Shown here piece after piece: positions 19,100 to 28,332 of a stretch of 64,000 nt of DNA (the stretch's first letter is position 1; each line of letters opens with the position of its first letter). Location: the NCBI RefSeq assembly GCF_019243775.1, contig NZ_CP069157.1, forward strand, positions 2,403,418 through 2,467,417, given 5' to 3'. The notes below the pieces were generated by a model that did no database searches, was not told the DNA's origin, and saw only the letters and a program-made list of their open reading frames with translations. The stretch is from Morganella morganii (GTDB lineage: Bacteria > Pseudomonadota > Gammaproteobacteria > Enterobacterales > Enterobacteriaceae). The position numbers were made by a program, and so were the translations under genes.

Positions 19100-20032
19100 T
19101 CAACGAGTGTTAATTATATTTGTATTTGGCATATTTTTATATATATCAAAATATAATTTCCCAAGCAAATATTTTCTATATTCCCTTTTGTCAAATCTTA
19201 ACATACTACTTTCTGAGTTATTTCTAAAATAGGATATCCCAGTAGATAAAGCATATTCAAAATTTAATTTTGCAGTTGCAAATTCTATTGCTTCTATTAT
19301 CATCTCTTGATATCTTTCGTTTATCAAAAAAGTATTTACTGAATTTTTAATTGAAGAATTTTCCATATCGAAAGATATATTTATTTTTATTTTTTCGGGT
19401 GATGAAATTATTCCATCTATTAATGTAAAAACGCCATCATCATGTGTTAAAACGAAATTTATAACTTCATCATCCCATAATGGATTTAAATGTTCATTTG
19501 CGAAGAAATCAATTTTGCCTTTAAGGCTTGAGTTACATGAGCTACAACTTGGGATTAAATTATTAATTACCAATGCAAGGTGAGGAAAGTCATCCTTACT
19601 ATAAAAATGGTCTAATGTAGGACGAAACCCTCGATTCTTTTTTTGTATCGAAAAAGCATATGCTTGATTGCAATACGGACATGTTCTTGTTATTGATTTT
19701 TTACATAACGTATATGCATTCCATGATCCTGTTTTTCTAACAAATTTATTGTAATTAAAAACAGATCTTATTTCTTTGTCAAATTGCTTCGATATATCTG
19801 GTGTTATTAACAATCTATTTTTGTAAGCTCTGTATATATCAATACTCTCCAATATATCTTGTTTACCTGCAAGTATTAATAAATGATGTACATCCATAAT
19901 AAATTTTTTAGCTTCGTCTAGTCCTTCAGAACGATGAGTAGTTTTATCCAAAAAATCGCATATCAAATTATTTAAATAATGTGTATGTGGTTTTATTGCT
20001 TGTTCCCAGTTGTTTTTAATTGAAATAATCAT
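19100..20032 (-). CDS. HNH endonuclease, PtuB-like partner of an ATPase
   Basis: 310 residues. A treble-clef HNH core lies in the middle: CPYC (Cys118, Cys121), LDHFYSK with Asp141-His142, then NNLIPSCSSCN with Asn157/Asn158, Cys163 and Cys166, followed by KGK. This arrangement resembles the HNH proteins of Septu (PtuB) and retron-linked systems. The N-terminal 110 residues and C-terminal 140 are helical and unassigned. The gene begins 12 bases after the ATPase gene, so they share a transcript. It is very AT-rich (roughly 30% GC by eye), unlike the core genome. The role is inferred: nuclease effector of an anti-phage system. Confidence 0.75.
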   Translation of the reverse strand: MIISIKNNWEQAIKPHTHYLNNLICDFLDKTTHRSEGLDEAKKFIMDVHHLLILAGKQDILESIDIYRAYKNRLLITPDISKQFDKEIRSVFNYNKFVRKTGSWNAYTLCKKSITRTCPYCNQAYAFSIQKKNRGFRPTLDHFYSKDDFPHLALVINNLIPSCSSCNSSLKGKIDFFANEHLNPLWDDEVINFVLTHDDGVFTLIDGIISSPEKIKINISFDMENSSIKNSVNTFLINERYQEMIIEAIEFATAKLNFEYALSTGISYFRNNSESSMLRFDKREYRKYLLGKLYFDIYKNMPNTNIINTR

Positions 20033-20044
20033 ATATGAAGACCT

Positions 20045-21565
20045 TCAAGCCTTATACTGAATAATTAAGCGTTCGATTTCGCTTTTTATTAGAGGATTGT
20101 CTATGTTATTTATAAGGTAATGATCTTTTTCAGTCAGTGTTTCATTAGGTATTTTATCGATGATAGCTTCAATTTTATTTGTTGCAAATTCCCCAATGGT
20201 TTTAGTTCCAAAAGATTCATTTAGTAAAATATAAAGAGGAGATGCAAAACCACTTAACGTAGCATTTTCAATTGGTAGCCTACTTATAAAATCTTTGGGA
20301 ACGTCTGTCGCTAACAATGGAGAGTGTGAGGCTAGAATAAGTTGTAAATTATCTATGCGAAGAGATGTTTTTAATAATCCTAACATTTTATTTAAATTAG
20401 AAATATATTTCCTTTGCCAATCAAGATGCAAAAAAGCGTCCCCTTCATCTATTAATAATAGTATTGATTTAATACCTCTCTCTGAAAGTTTATTAATAGA
20501 ATCAGAAATGGCACCAATTTGAGCTAGAATAGCAATTTGCCCAGAACTCATATCAGAAAAGTCAATTTTAAAAATATCATTTAAATTATATTCTGTTAAT
20601 AATTTTTGCCCTTCGTAAGGATCTATTTCGAATTCCAACCTTAAAGTTGATTCATTAAATCTTGAATCTTTAATAATTTCATGACCTTTCACCGCATACT
20701 TTAAAATTCTTACTAAACTATCTATTTTCCTTTCACATTCTAAATATAATTTAGTTTCCCTTAACTTTTTATTTAAACGAATATTTAAATTAAAATATTT
20801 GTTCAATAATGGAATTACTACGTTATCACTGAATTGTTTCTTTGTACTTGCCCAATCTATTATGCTGAATATGTAAAAGAGTTTTTCTTCACCTGCATTA
20901 TGAAGTATTTCATCAATCAGATGGGCGGAGCAACGCTGCATAATATGATCAATTTCTGCTTGAATATTTTTATTGGCACTGTACTTTATAGTGTCTGAAT
21001 TATTACCATCCATATTAGCATCAATTTTTTCACGCAATGATAAAATATCAAGGAGACCGTGATTCAGCAGTATACTATTCTGGTTAAGATCTTTATTATC
21101 CAGAGCAATATTAAGTATTAATCTTGCAACTTTACTAATATTTGTCATCTTCATGGCAACAACTTTTGGATAAATACCAAAGTCAGATATTAAGTCCTTA
21201 TATCCGACAAGGTCAAATACAGTATTTTTTCCATTCGGACTTGGAGATGCGTTAATAAACCTATTATCTCTGATATCCAACTTTGGTCTAAACGGCAATG
21301 GAGTGAAATATATAACCCCCCAGCTTCTAATTTCAGAATGATCTATTCTTTCTCCGCGAGAGTTTAATATTGTACATTCGCCTATTATTTGCATATTGTT
21401 TTTAGGGAAAAAATAGTTAATTACGCTGCATAAGAATTTGGTCTTCCCTGAACCATTTATACCAATAAGTAAAGATAAAGAATCCATGTCATAAATATTA
21501 ATGTCATTATCACTAATATTTCTTAGTTTTATTTTAGTGCCATTCATTGTAATTTCACTAATCAT
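20045..21565 (-). CDS. AAA15/AAA21-type SMC-like ATPase, PtuA-like
   Basis: 506 residues. Walker A GINGSGKT at 35-42, ABC-type signature DMSSGQIAI at 338-346, Walker B SILLLIDEGDAF ending near 378 and an H-loop LASHSP at 411-416 are all intact. The middle 200 residues have a helical, coiled-coil-like pattern. This is the layout of OLD-like/PtuA ATPases, without a TOPRIM domain. Followed directly by an HNH gene, it forms a Septu-like pair. AT-rich composition and flanking IS remnants point to horizontal gain. Confidence 0.78.
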   Translation of the reverse strand: MISEITMNGTKIKLRNISDNDINIYDMDSLSLLIGINGSGKTKFLCSVINYFFPKNNMQIIGECTILNSRGERIDHSEIRSWGVIYFTPLPFRPKLDIRDNRFINASPSPNGKNTVFDLVGYKDLISDFGIYPKVVAMKMTNISKVARLILNIALDNKDLNQNSILLNHGLLDILSLREKIDANMDGNNSDTIKYSANKNIQAEIDHIMQRCSAHLIDEILHNAGEEKLFYIFSIIDWASTKKQFSDNVVIPLLNKYFNLNIRLNKKLRETKLYLECERKIDSLVRILKYAVKGHEIIKDSRFNESTLRLEFEIDPYEGQKLLTEYNLNDIFKIDFSDMSSGQIAILAQIGAISDSINKLSERGIKSILLLIDEGDAFLHLDWQRKYISNLNKMLGLLKTSLRIDNLQLILASHSPLLATDVPKDFISRLPIENATLSGFASPLYILLNESFGTKTIGEFATNKIEAIIDKIPNETLTEKDHYLINNIDNPLIKSEIERLIIQYKA

Positions 21566-21869
21566 AATTTCCTTTTAATGCTATTTTTAATGAGAAGTTT
21601 AGTAATTCAAGATTTATATTAAATAAAAATATCACAAAACTTGTTCATATTGCAATTCATATTTATCTGGAATTTTATGCTCTAACATTTGGTTTATCTA
21701 TGTTCATTTTTGACGATTTAAATTGATTATTTTTAGGGTGGAAATCCATACCTTTACCTGACTCTAATTGAACTTGCTTGAGACGGCTTGGAAAGCGAGT
21801 TATCTCCTCCTTGGCTGGTTGATAGTTATCACTGTTAAATTTAGCTCGTTTCTCATGCTCAGAGCGTTG
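21566..21869. other. AT-rich upstream region of the ATPase gene
   Basis: About 300 bases holding the presumed promoter of the defence pair. No gene recognised. Confidence 0.45.
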
Positions 21870-22021
21870 AACTGTAGTGGTTTAATAAATTTAGCCACCT
21901 AAACAGAGGTGATATGCTTACCTCAGAATGACACAGGTGCCTTGATCTCTTCCCTTTCTTCAGTACCAGTATAAAGTAGATTTTCCGGCCTTTCTTCTCC
22001 TGAAAAAAGAGGTCATCTGAC

Positions 22022-22291
22022 ATGAAAAAGACACGTTATACCGAAGAACAGATAGCGTTTGCCCTGAAATAGGCTGAAACCGGTACTAGGGTAGAGGAAG
22101 TGTGCAGAAAGATCGGTATTTCTGAAGCCACTTTTTACAATTGGAAATCAAAATACGGTGGTATAGAAGCTGCCGATATTAAATGGCTTAAAGAGCCTGA
22201 GGATGAGATTGTCAGACTTAAAAAGCTATTTGCGGAAGTCAGCCTGGAAAATAATGCTATGAAGGAGCTTTTTGCAAAAAAGAGCTGGTGA
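22022..22291 (+). pseudogene. IS3-family orfA with in-frame amber stop
   Basis: Starts MKKTRYTEEQIAFALK, then TAG at 22070-22072, then continues in frame as AETGTRVEEVCRKIGISEA through YNWKSKYGGIEAADI and a leucine-rich end LKKLFAEVSLENNAMKELF. The helix-turn-helix and leucine zipper are otherwise preserved. Confidence 0.75.
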
Positions 22292-22732
22292 TGACCGAAA
22301 AAAAAGACCTGCATTCAGGAATTAACTCAGTCAGGTTTATCGGTTATAGTCGCCTGTCGGTTATTCTCACTGCCCAGAACCACTTTTTACCTGATAAATA
22401 CAAACTGGAGAATTAAGAATGATCCGGTTATTGAAGCGAGTTATACCGAACTGGAATTATCACCATGGGTCGGATTCTGGAAATGTTTTCACCGGATGCA
22501 ACAGAAAAAGTACTCTTTTAATCATAAACAGGTTTATTGAGCGTTTTAACGGATCATTCCGCCGAGAGTTTTTAAATGCGTATTTGTTTAAATCGCTGAG
22601 TCAGGTGAAAGAAATGGCCTAGTTCTGGATGCAGGATTACAACCGGAACCGGACACATGAAAGCCTGAATAATCTTCCGTCAGAGCTTTACCAGAAGCAA
22701 CTGGAAAACTCTAATCAGAACCATTTCAGATA
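22291..22732 (+). pseudogene. IS3-family orfB remnant
   Basis: Begins in the overlap with orfA (GTGATGACC). The N-terminal part is short and scrambled by deletions. The C-terminal end of the DDE domain is clear: FIERFNGSFRREFLNAY, FKSLSQVKEMA, stop TAG at 22619, then QDYNRNRTHESLNNLPSELY. Two of the three DDE acids are missing or out of frame. Confidence 0.7.
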
Positions 22733-22823
22733 AGGAGAAGTGGATAATCAGAACCAACACACCAAGCCAAAGGATAAAGTGACCAAAAAATATGCAATGG
22801 ACGCTAAGTGGATATCAGAAAAG

Positions 22824-22858
22824 ACAAAGGGGCTACGCTTTCGCGTAACCCCTTGTTT
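22824..22858 (-). terminator. ssrA terminator
   Basis: On the minus strand AAGGGGTTACGCGAAAGCGTAGCCCCTTTG forms a strong stem directly after the tmRNA 3' end. Confidence 0.85.
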
Positions 22859-22862
22859 TATT

Positions 22863-23226
22863 TGGTGGAGCTGGCGGGAGTTGAACCCGCGTCCGAAATT
22901 TCTACACCTTCGGTACTACATGCTTAGTCTGGTCTTTACATTCGCTTGCCAGCTGCGGACAGACACGCCACTAACAAACTAGCCCGATTCGTTTTAATGC
23001 TTTCTCCCCGGGCAGGAAGTCCACACGATCTCTTTTGGGTTTGACCTCTCTTGATCCCCGTCCTAAGAGCGGAGGCTAGGGAGAGAGGGCTCAGAGCAGG
23101 TTATTAAGCTGCTAAAGCGTAGTTTTCGTCGTTTGCGACTATTTTTTTGCGGCTTTTATCGTGGCCAACCGCCCCACGGCATGCACCTTGGGTTTCGCAA
23201 ATCCCGTCGAATCCAGAATCAGCCCC
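22863..23226 (-). ncRNA. ssrA: Transfer-messenger RNA (tmRNA)
   Basis: 364 bases, 5' end GGGGCTGATTCTGGATTCGA at 23226 and 3' end CGCCAGCTCCACCA at 22863, nearly identical to E. coli ssrA over both tRNA-like ends. The tag reading frame at 23101-23136 encodes ANDENYALAA followed by two TAA stops (the resume Ala codon GCA is at its start). It rescues stalled ribosomes with SmpB. The 3' end of ssrA is a classic integration site, and here it faces the accessory block; no integrase gene was found next to it. Confidence 0.98.
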
Positions 23227-23274
23227 AAGTTGTGAAACGCAGTATATCAGAAAATCAGTACGGAATACCAGTAC

Positions 23275-23757
23275 TTAACGCCCTGCGTGCTTCATAATTC
23301 TTGCTTTGTCTAATTTCCACTCACGTTCGCGGATGTCATCGCGTTTGTCGTGTTCTTTCTTACCTTTGGCAATGCCGATTTTGACTTTGCACCAGGCGTT
23401 TTTCCAGTACAGCGACAGTGCAACCACGGTGTGCCCGTCACGGTTGATTTTGCCGTACAGGCTGTCCAGTTCACGCTGGTTAAGCAGCAGTTTGCGTGTC
23501 CGGGTCGGGTCGCAGACAACGTGGGATGAGGCCACGCTGAGCGGTGTGAAGTTGGCACCAAACAGGAAAGCTTCGCCGTCACGGAGGATGACGTAACTGT
23601 CCCCCAGATTGGCTTTACCTGCGCGTAATGATTTGACTTCCCAGCCCTGCAGCGCCAGACCAGCCTCTATCTCTTCTTCGATAAAGTAGTCGTGACGGGC
23701 GCGTTTGTTCAGCGCGATGGTGGCAGAGCCTGGTTTGTGAACTTTTTTCTTTGTCAT
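23275..23757 (-). CDS. smpB: SsrA-binding protein SmpB
   Basis: 160 residues, same length as in E. coli. [20 protein letters not shown], the [14 protein letters not shown] strand and the basic tail [20 protein letters not shown] are conserved; the tail enters the ribosomal mRNA channel. The ATG at 23757 is chosen over one at 23766 by comparison with the family. It is upstream of ssrA on the same strand and divergent from ratA. Confidence 0.97.
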   Translation of the reverse strand: MTKKKVHKPGSATIALNKRARHDYFIEEEIEAGLALQGWEVKSLRAGKANLGDSYVILRDGEAFLFGANFTPLSVASSHVVCDPTRTRKLLLNQRELDSLYGKINRDGHTVVALSLYWKNAWCKVKIGIAKGKKEHDKRDDIREREWKLDKARIMKHAGR

Positions 23758-24057
23758 AATGACCACTATTATACGTTATGCACACCCGAAATAAATTGCT
23801 TATTTATCCGTCGCACGGTAAATGCTGCTATTTTAAGCGCCTTTGCGGGTTTTCTGTCCCTGTACGCTGTTTTTAACATGTCAGCGGGATTTGGCAAGTG
23901 CTTTTTGTGACAAACATCTTTGTTGTCATTAAGATACATTCTGTCATCAGCGCGCGCCGTATTGTGCATTTATCTCCGCGCCGGAGCACAGTATAATACG
24001 ATTTAACAGGCGGCGATAATTTCCGCCGTTTCGTGATTTTTGACCGCAGGATGTGTT
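23758..24057. other. Divergent promoter region smpB/ratA
   Basis: 300 bases without a gene. It contains the promoters of both neighbours; no distinct operator was recognised. Confidence 0.5.
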
Positions 24058-24492
24058 ATGCCGCAAATTAGCCGCTCCGCACTGGTTCCGTTCAGTGTGG
24101 AACAGATGTACAACCTGGTGAATGATGTCCGTGCGTATCCGGAATTTTTACCGGGCTGCGTGGGAAGCCGTATTATCAGCCACGAACAGGATGAGATGAC
24201 CGCGTCTGTGGATGTATCCAAAGCCGGTATCAGTAAAACCTTTGTGACCCGCAATCAGCTGACCAGCAATCAGCATATCCGTATGCAGCTGGTGGAAGGC
24301 CCGTTCCGTAAACTGATGGGCGGCTGGTCGTTTATTCCGCTGAGTCCTGAGGCGTGCAAAGTTGAGCTGAATCTGGATTTTGAATTCACCAATAAGCTGG
24401 TTGAGCTGGCCTTCGGCCGTATATTTAAAGAGCTGGCCGGTAATATGGTGATGGCATTTACCAAACGGGCAAAAGAGGTTTACCGTGTCTGA
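24058..24492 (+). CDS. ratA: RatA/PasT, START-domain protein
   Basis: 144 residues of the START/cyclase family ([40 protein letters not shown]). In E. coli RatA has been described as a 50S-binding inhibitor of subunit joining and as the homologue of coenzyme Q-binding Coq10. The ATG at 24058 fits the family start; AGGA precedes it. It overlaps rnfH by eight bases, which indicates a two-gene operon. Confidence 0.94.
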   Translation: MPQISRSALVPFSVEQMYNLVNDVRAYPEFLPGCVGSRIISHEQDEMTASVDVSKAGISKTFVTRNQLTSNQHIRMQLVEGPFRKLMGGWSFIPLSPEACKVELNLDFEFTNKLVELAFGRIFKELAGNMVMAFTKRAKEVYRV

Positions 24493-24784
24493 TATTTCTG
24501 TCGAAGTCTGTTATGCCCTGCCTGATAAACAGTTTCTGATCCCGGTGAAAATAAACGAAGGCGCCACGGTGGAAGCCGTTATTCTTGCCTCCGGTATTTT
24601 AGCGTTACGGGATGATGTGGATTTAACGCAGAATAAAGTCGGTATTTTCAGCCGTCCGGCAAAACTGACCGATATTGTCAGTGATGGTGACCGCGTGGAA
24701 ATATACCGCCCGCTGATTGCTGACCCGAAAGAAATGCGCCGTAAACGGGCAGCAGAAGCCAGCCGTAAGAAAAAAGAAGAGTGA
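24485..24784 (+). CDS. rnfH: RnfH/RatB family ubiquitin-like protein
   Basis: 99 residues with GTG start inside the end of ratA. The beta-grasp pattern with AYALP-like start ([13 protein letters not shown]), [15 protein letters not shown] and [21 protein letters not shown] is the RnfH family signature. The role is unknown; it was named from Rnf gene clusters and forms a pair with ratA. In E. coli it abuts bamE convergently; here a phosphatase gene follows instead. Confidence 0.93.
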   Translation: MSDISVEVCYALPDKQFLIPVKINEGATVEAVILASGILALRDDVDLTQNKVGIFSRPAKLTDIVSDGDRVEIYRPLIADPKEMRRKRAAEASRKKKEE

Positions 24785-24813
24785 GTCTGTATTCCCGCTG
24801 ATTTCCGGTTTAT

Positions 24814-25401
24814 TTACCGGGCCGGCGGGAAATAACTGTCCAGATTATCCAGCCCCTGTTTTTCCTGTGAAAATGTCACGGTGGTCTCTGTCTGACTGCG
24901 GGTAATGGTCAGTATCCACAGACTGTCAAAATCATCACGCGGCCAGGCCGGCATATACGAATAGTCCCCGCCGGTCTGTTTCAGAATATCCCTCACCACT
25001 TTTATCAGATTATCGTGTTCCCAGACCACAAAGACCGTGTGCCCGTGATGGGCTTTATCCAGCAATGCATCGCGCAGAGCTTTGGTTTCTTTGGCGTGAA
25101 ATTCCAGATGCACCGGCAGTGACAGGCGGACAGCCACCGGAGTGATGGTCTGAAGGGAACGCAGCGAGTGACCGAGCTTGCTTTGTTTCGGTGCGGCGGC
25201 ATACAGGGCATCCGCCTTTCCGTAACGGGCGATCAGGAGATCCGCCAGCGCCAGTGCGCGGTTTAATCCTTTGCCGGTTAACTGGCCGCTGTCGTTATCC
25301 GGTTTTTCGCCGTGGCGCAGAAAAACCAGTGTCTGTACTGAATGAGTCATCCGGCTGATACCTGATTTGCAGAATACGGATTTAAGAAACCGGACGTCCA
25401 T
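24814..25401 (-). CDS. Histidine phosphatase superfamily protein
   Basis: 195 residues from the ATG at 25401, which has AAAAGGG seven bases upstream. FLRHGEKP is the phosphohistidine motif, LTGKGLNRA follows, and VVWEHDNL carries the second catalytic His. No recognised signal peptide, so probably cytoplasmic. An internal ATG at 25350 directly before THSVQTLVFLRHG is an alternative start with a poorer binding site. Substrate unknown. Confidence 0.78.
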   Translation of the reverse strand: MDVRFLKSVFCKSGISRMTHSVQTLVFLRHGEKPDNDSGQLTGKGLNRALALADLLIARYGKADALYAAAPKQSKLGHSLRSLQTITPVAVRLSLPVHLEFHAKETKALRDALLDKAHHGHTVFVVWEHDNLIKVVRDILKQTGGDYSYMPAWPRDDFDSLWILTITRSQTETTVTFSQEKQGLDNLDSYFPPAR

Positions 25402-25708
25402 GACAATCCCTTTTGTTTCCGGAAGGATTCAGTGTAATCGTCCGCCGCCGGTTAGCCTACTTTTTTGCAGGAATTTTTATTTTTCAGAGAAAATGCACTT
25501 TCCTGCTTATGTCAGTATGTTACCCCGCTTATTTTATCGTCATCTTTCATTCTCAGACAGTTTGACCCGTGAAAAAGAAAATAACAGGAAAAAACGCGGT
25601 TACGCCATTTTCGCCTTCCCGGTCAGGCTTTTTCATTCCGTTGACGGGTACACTATTTCGATGCCATTAATAAGGGAATATAACAGTATTACATAAAGGA
25701 TATTATTT
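25402..25708. other. Spacer, no gene recognised
   Basis: 307 bases. A 109-codon open frame crosses it but has no family resemblance and poor codon pattern. AAAGGATAT at 25696-25704 is the binding site for the next gene. Confidence 0.5.
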
Positions 25709-26212
25709 ATGCGCCAGATTACAATCCGCTTAGCCGACCCTTCCGATGCAGCGGCGCTGTGCGATATGCACCAGGATTTTACGTCTTATGCCAATACCTT
25801 ACAGATGCCGTACACCTCGCGGAAGTTCTGGGAACACCGGATGAGTCAGGGTGATCAGTCTGCCACCCGGCTGGTGGCGGTTGTTGACGGCGTGGTGGTC
25901 GGGCTGCTGGGTATCAATCAGAACAGTAATCCCCGCCGCCGCCATGTGGTGAATTTTGGTATTACGGTAAATAAAAGCTACCGCGGCCAGGGTGTCGGCA
26001 GTGCATTAATGCAGGCAATGATTGATTACTGTGATAACTGGCTGGGCATCCGCCGTATTGAATTAGAAGTATTTGCCAATAATCCGGACGGCCTGGCGCT
26101 GTATGAAAAATTCGGTTTTCAGCGCGAAGGGATTGCCCGCGATTATGCATTCCGCGACGGACGCTATGTCGATGCTATTCTGATGAGCCGGATAAACGAC
26201 CAACCCAAATAA
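25709..26212 (+). CDS. GNAT acetyltransferase, YhhY/AaaT-like
   Basis: 167 residues of the GNAT fold. The acetyl-CoA loop is RGQGVGSALM, followed by ALYEKFGFQREG. ITIRLADPSDA, ANTLQMPY, PRRRHVVNFGI and CDNWLGIRRIELEVF align well with E. coli YhhY, reported to acetylate amino acids such as phenylalanine and methionine. Substrate here is by analogy. Confidence 0.8.
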   Translation: MRQITIRLADPSDAAALCDMHQDFTSYANTLQMPYTSRKFWEHRMSQGDQSATRLVAVVDGVVVGLLGINQNSNPRRRHVVNFGITVNKSYRGQGVGSALMQAMIDYCDNWLGIRRIELEVFANNPDGLALYEKFGFQREGIARDYAFRDGRYVDAILMSRINDQPK

Positions 26213-26233
26213 CCGGATAATCCGGAAAGACGA

Positions 26234-26263
26234 AAACGGAAACGGAAACGGAAACGGAAACGG
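26234..26263 (+). repeat. Five tandem AAACGG hexamers before a start codon
   Basis: Five perfect AAACGG units in a row, ending 10 bases before the ATG of the DUF2569 gene and within its probable leader. Copy number change would alter the leader by multiples of six. Confidence 0.9.
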
Positions 26264-26273
26264 GAAATAATGT

Positions 26274-26783
26274 ATGGAACATAAATGGGTCTGTATTCAG
26301 TGCGGGGAAAAAGAAATTCCGCAATACGCGGAATATTGTGATGAGTGTGCGGAAAAACGGATGTCGCGGATCGGCGGCTGGTTGTGGCTGCCGTTAATCA
26401 CCCTTTTTCTGTCACTGGGTGCCGGTGGTTACACACTGAGTGAGTGGTATGATTTATATCAGCAAAATGCGGGGTATATTCCTGACCGCGTATTGCAGGT
26501 CATGTATATTAATATTGCTTTTACCATACTGACCATGCTGCTGATACTGACAACGCTGTATTATTTCTTCAGGCTCTCCCGTTATCTGCCGAAGCTGTTT
26601 ATTGCCTTTATTCTTTTTGCCATCGCCTCGGAAGCCATTCAGGAAATCGTGCTGGTTAATCTGCTGGATGTTAATGTTGACTTCACTCTTTATTATCCGC
26701 TGATAAGATTGGTTATTTACGCTATCATCTGGGTTTCGTATTTCCTGGTGTCTGAACGGGTAAAAAGAACATTTGTTCATTAA
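26274..26783 (+). CDS. DUF2569 membrane protein with zinc-ribbon start
   Basis: 169 residues. An N-terminal CIQCGEK...YCDECAEK knuckle with two Cys pairs precedes GGWLWLPLI and four membrane segments (about 35-55, 78-100, 105-125, 140-160), the DUF2569 pattern. Function unknown. A hexamer repeat lies directly before it and a signal-peptide gene follows after 15 bases. Confidence 0.72.
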   Translation: MEHKWVCIQCGEKEIPQYAEYCDECAEKRMSRIGGWLWLPLITLFLSLGAGGYTLSEWYDLYQQNAGYIPDRVLQVMYINIAFTILTMLLILTTLYYFFRLSRYLPKLFIAFILFAIASEAIQEIVLVNLLDVNVDFTLYYPLIRLVIYAIIWVSYFLVSERVKRTFVH

Positions 26784-26798
26784 ATTAAGGGAAACAGC

Positions 26799-27239
26799 AT
26801 GAATAAGTTTATTTTTCCGGCAATCGTTTGTGCCGCCACACTGGTCACACTGCCTGCGAATGCAGGTAAACTGCCGGATAATCCTTATTTATCGACTGCG
26901 GTACTCAGTAGTGCGGGTAGTGTCTACAGCTCTGTGATGATAAGCGGTGCGATTTTATCGCCGATCATTTTACCGGCTCAGCTGAGTGCGGAGTCTGTGG
27001 AAAACAATAAGAAAGAAAAAGTCACCACCATCACCGGCAAAACCGATAAAAATGAAGATGTCGCCCTGCTGGTTGCCACTGAAAAACTGGAGAAAACCCC
27101 GGTGAATCCGGGTGATAAACTGACACTGGAGCCGGCTGAAAAAGGCCCCGGTGCGTATCTGAAAAAGGACGGGAAAATCATTTCCCATATGGTAACTCAG
27201 GATGATCGTGAATTAACCCATCAGGAGAAGATGCCATAA
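26799..27239 (+). CDS. Secreted protein of unknown function
   Basis: 146 residues with a clear signal peptide (cleavage likely after PANA, residue 22). A hydrophobic Ser/Ala/Ile-rich stretch follows, then KVTTITGKTDKNEDVALLV and GPGAYLKKDGKIISHMV. It resembles small periplasmic proteins of the STM0539 type, but the assignment is uncertain. The stop is separated by one base from the next start, so translation is coupled. Confidence 0.6.
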   Translation: MNKFIFPAIVCAATLVTLPANAGKLPDNPYLSTAVLSSAGSVYSSVMISGAILSPIILPAQLSAESVENNKKEKVTTITGKTDKNEDVALLVATEKLEKTPVNPGDKLTLEPAEKGPGAYLKKDGKIISHMVTQDDRELTHQEKMP

Positions 27240-27240
27240 T

Positions 27241-28053
27241 ATGCGACTGCTGAAATCCGTTTTTGCGGCTGCCCTGCTCACTGCGTCCGGCCTTGCATAC
27301 AGCGGCAGTCAGAACTGTGCGGATAAATCCCCGCCCACGCCGCAGGAAGCCGCACAGCGCACCGCACAGGCCAAAGTACTGAATGACTGGCTGGAGAAAC
27401 AGGGCGACCGGGTCGTTCTGCTGGTCCGTCAGGGTCAGGCACTGAGTGACTACGGGCTGAGCTTTTCCCATGCCGGTTATGCCGTACGGGAAAGGAACGG
27501 TACCTGGCGGGTGTATCATAACCTCAACACCTGCGGTACTGCGCAGTCTGAGCTGTGGATCCAGGGACTTTATCAGTTTATTGATGATGACCTGGCCGAG
27601 AATACCATCGCCACCCTGCACTTCCCGCCGGCCTTACAGTCCCAGTTGCTGAAAGTGCTGCGTGACCCGGAACTGCGCAAAGCCCTGCATAATCCGGCGT
27701 ATAATATGGTGGCGCATCCGTTTGCGACCGACAGCCAGAACTCCAACGGCTGGGTGCTGATGGTATTCGCGGCAGCCCGCTCTCCGGGCGTGAATTCGGT
27801 TTCTGCCGGGGTAAACTGGCTGAAATCAGAATTCTATATCGGCTCCTCCGCCGAGGCCGGATTAATCAAACGGGCACTGGCGGACAGCCTGATGCCGCAT
27901 ATGTCCACTGACGGGCAGCCGGTGACCGGTATTGTCACCTTTAACTCCGGCGACAGCCTGCTCGGTTTTCTCAGCCGCTACGGCAAATTCCGGGTTGAGT
28001 GCAGTCACGGCAGCTTCGGCAGCGCCGTCTGTATGGTGCCGCTGCCGGAATAA
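27241..28053 (+). CDS. DUF2145 periplasmic protein
   Basis: 270 residues with signal peptide (LLTASGLAYSGSQNCADKS). The sequences VVLLVRQGQALSDYGLSFSH, WRVYHNLNTCGTAQSELW and YNMVAHPFATDSQNSNGWVL match the DUF2145 family from memory. Four Cys residues may form disulphides in the periplasm. The role is unknown; it is coupled to the preceding secreted protein gene. Confidence 0.72.
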   Translation: MRLLKSVFAAALLTASGLAYSGSQNCADKSPPTPQEAAQRTAQAKVLNDWLEKQGDRVVLLVRQGQALSDYGLSFSHAGYAVRERNGTWRVYHNLNTCGTAQSELWIQGLYQFIDDDLAENTIATLHFPPALQSQLLKVLRDPELRKALHNPAYNMVAHPFATDSQNSNGWVLMVFAAARSPGVNSVSAGVNWLKSEFYIGSSAEAGLIKRALADSLMPHMSTDGQPVTGIVTFNSGDSLLGFLSRYGKFRVECSHGSFGSAVCMVPLPE

Positions 28054-28332
28054 TTACCACCCCGGTTATTTTATATCCTGCTGCCATCGTTTCTGATGGC
28101 AGCATTTTTTCGTCGATTTTTTGTTCTCCTTCCCGTTTATGTGATTTCCCTCCCCGCTTTTGCCGACAACCTGTCCGTTATATTAAATTTTCTTTTCCTT
28201 TTATTTTCATTAATTTAGTTGCAAACAATTACTTTACCAGGCTAATAATAAATCATAACAAGAGCATGGCCTTTTATTTTAAAAACACCTTTAGCGGCAA
28301 CTGCCAACACCACGTAAGACAGGGGAAACACC
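28054..28332. other. AT-rich spacer before the permease operon
   Basis: 279 bases. CTGCCATC and GATGGCAG at 28080-28101 form a hairpin followed by a T run and terminate the DUF2145 operon. The remainder is presumed promoter. Confidence 0.6.

Larger units (their letters stand above)
21870..22735 (+). mobile_element. Decayed IS3-family element
   Basis: Contains broken orfA and orfB of an IS3-type transposase. The left end starts near GTAGTGGTTTAATAAA at about 21872, which looks like an IS3-type terminus; the right end lies soon after the last orfB codons near 22735. The central part of orfB is missing. Exact ends and target duplication were not established. Confidence 0.65.

Noticed and set aside
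22863..22900. tRNA-like 3' end
   Set aside because: It is the tRNA-like end of tmRNA, not a separate tRNA gene. No other tRNA was seen in the window.
22740..22982. 80-codon open frame on the plus strand across the ssrA 3' end
   Set aside because: It overlaps the tmRNA gene and its terminator; the residues are antisense to a structural RNA.
25367..25696. 109-codon frame between phosphatase and acetyltransferase genes
   Set aside because: No binding site, no recognisable family, and it runs through presumed promoter sequence.
26234..26263. Possible CRISPR-type repeat
   Set aside because: The units are six bases and contiguous, with no spacers; no cas genes are present.
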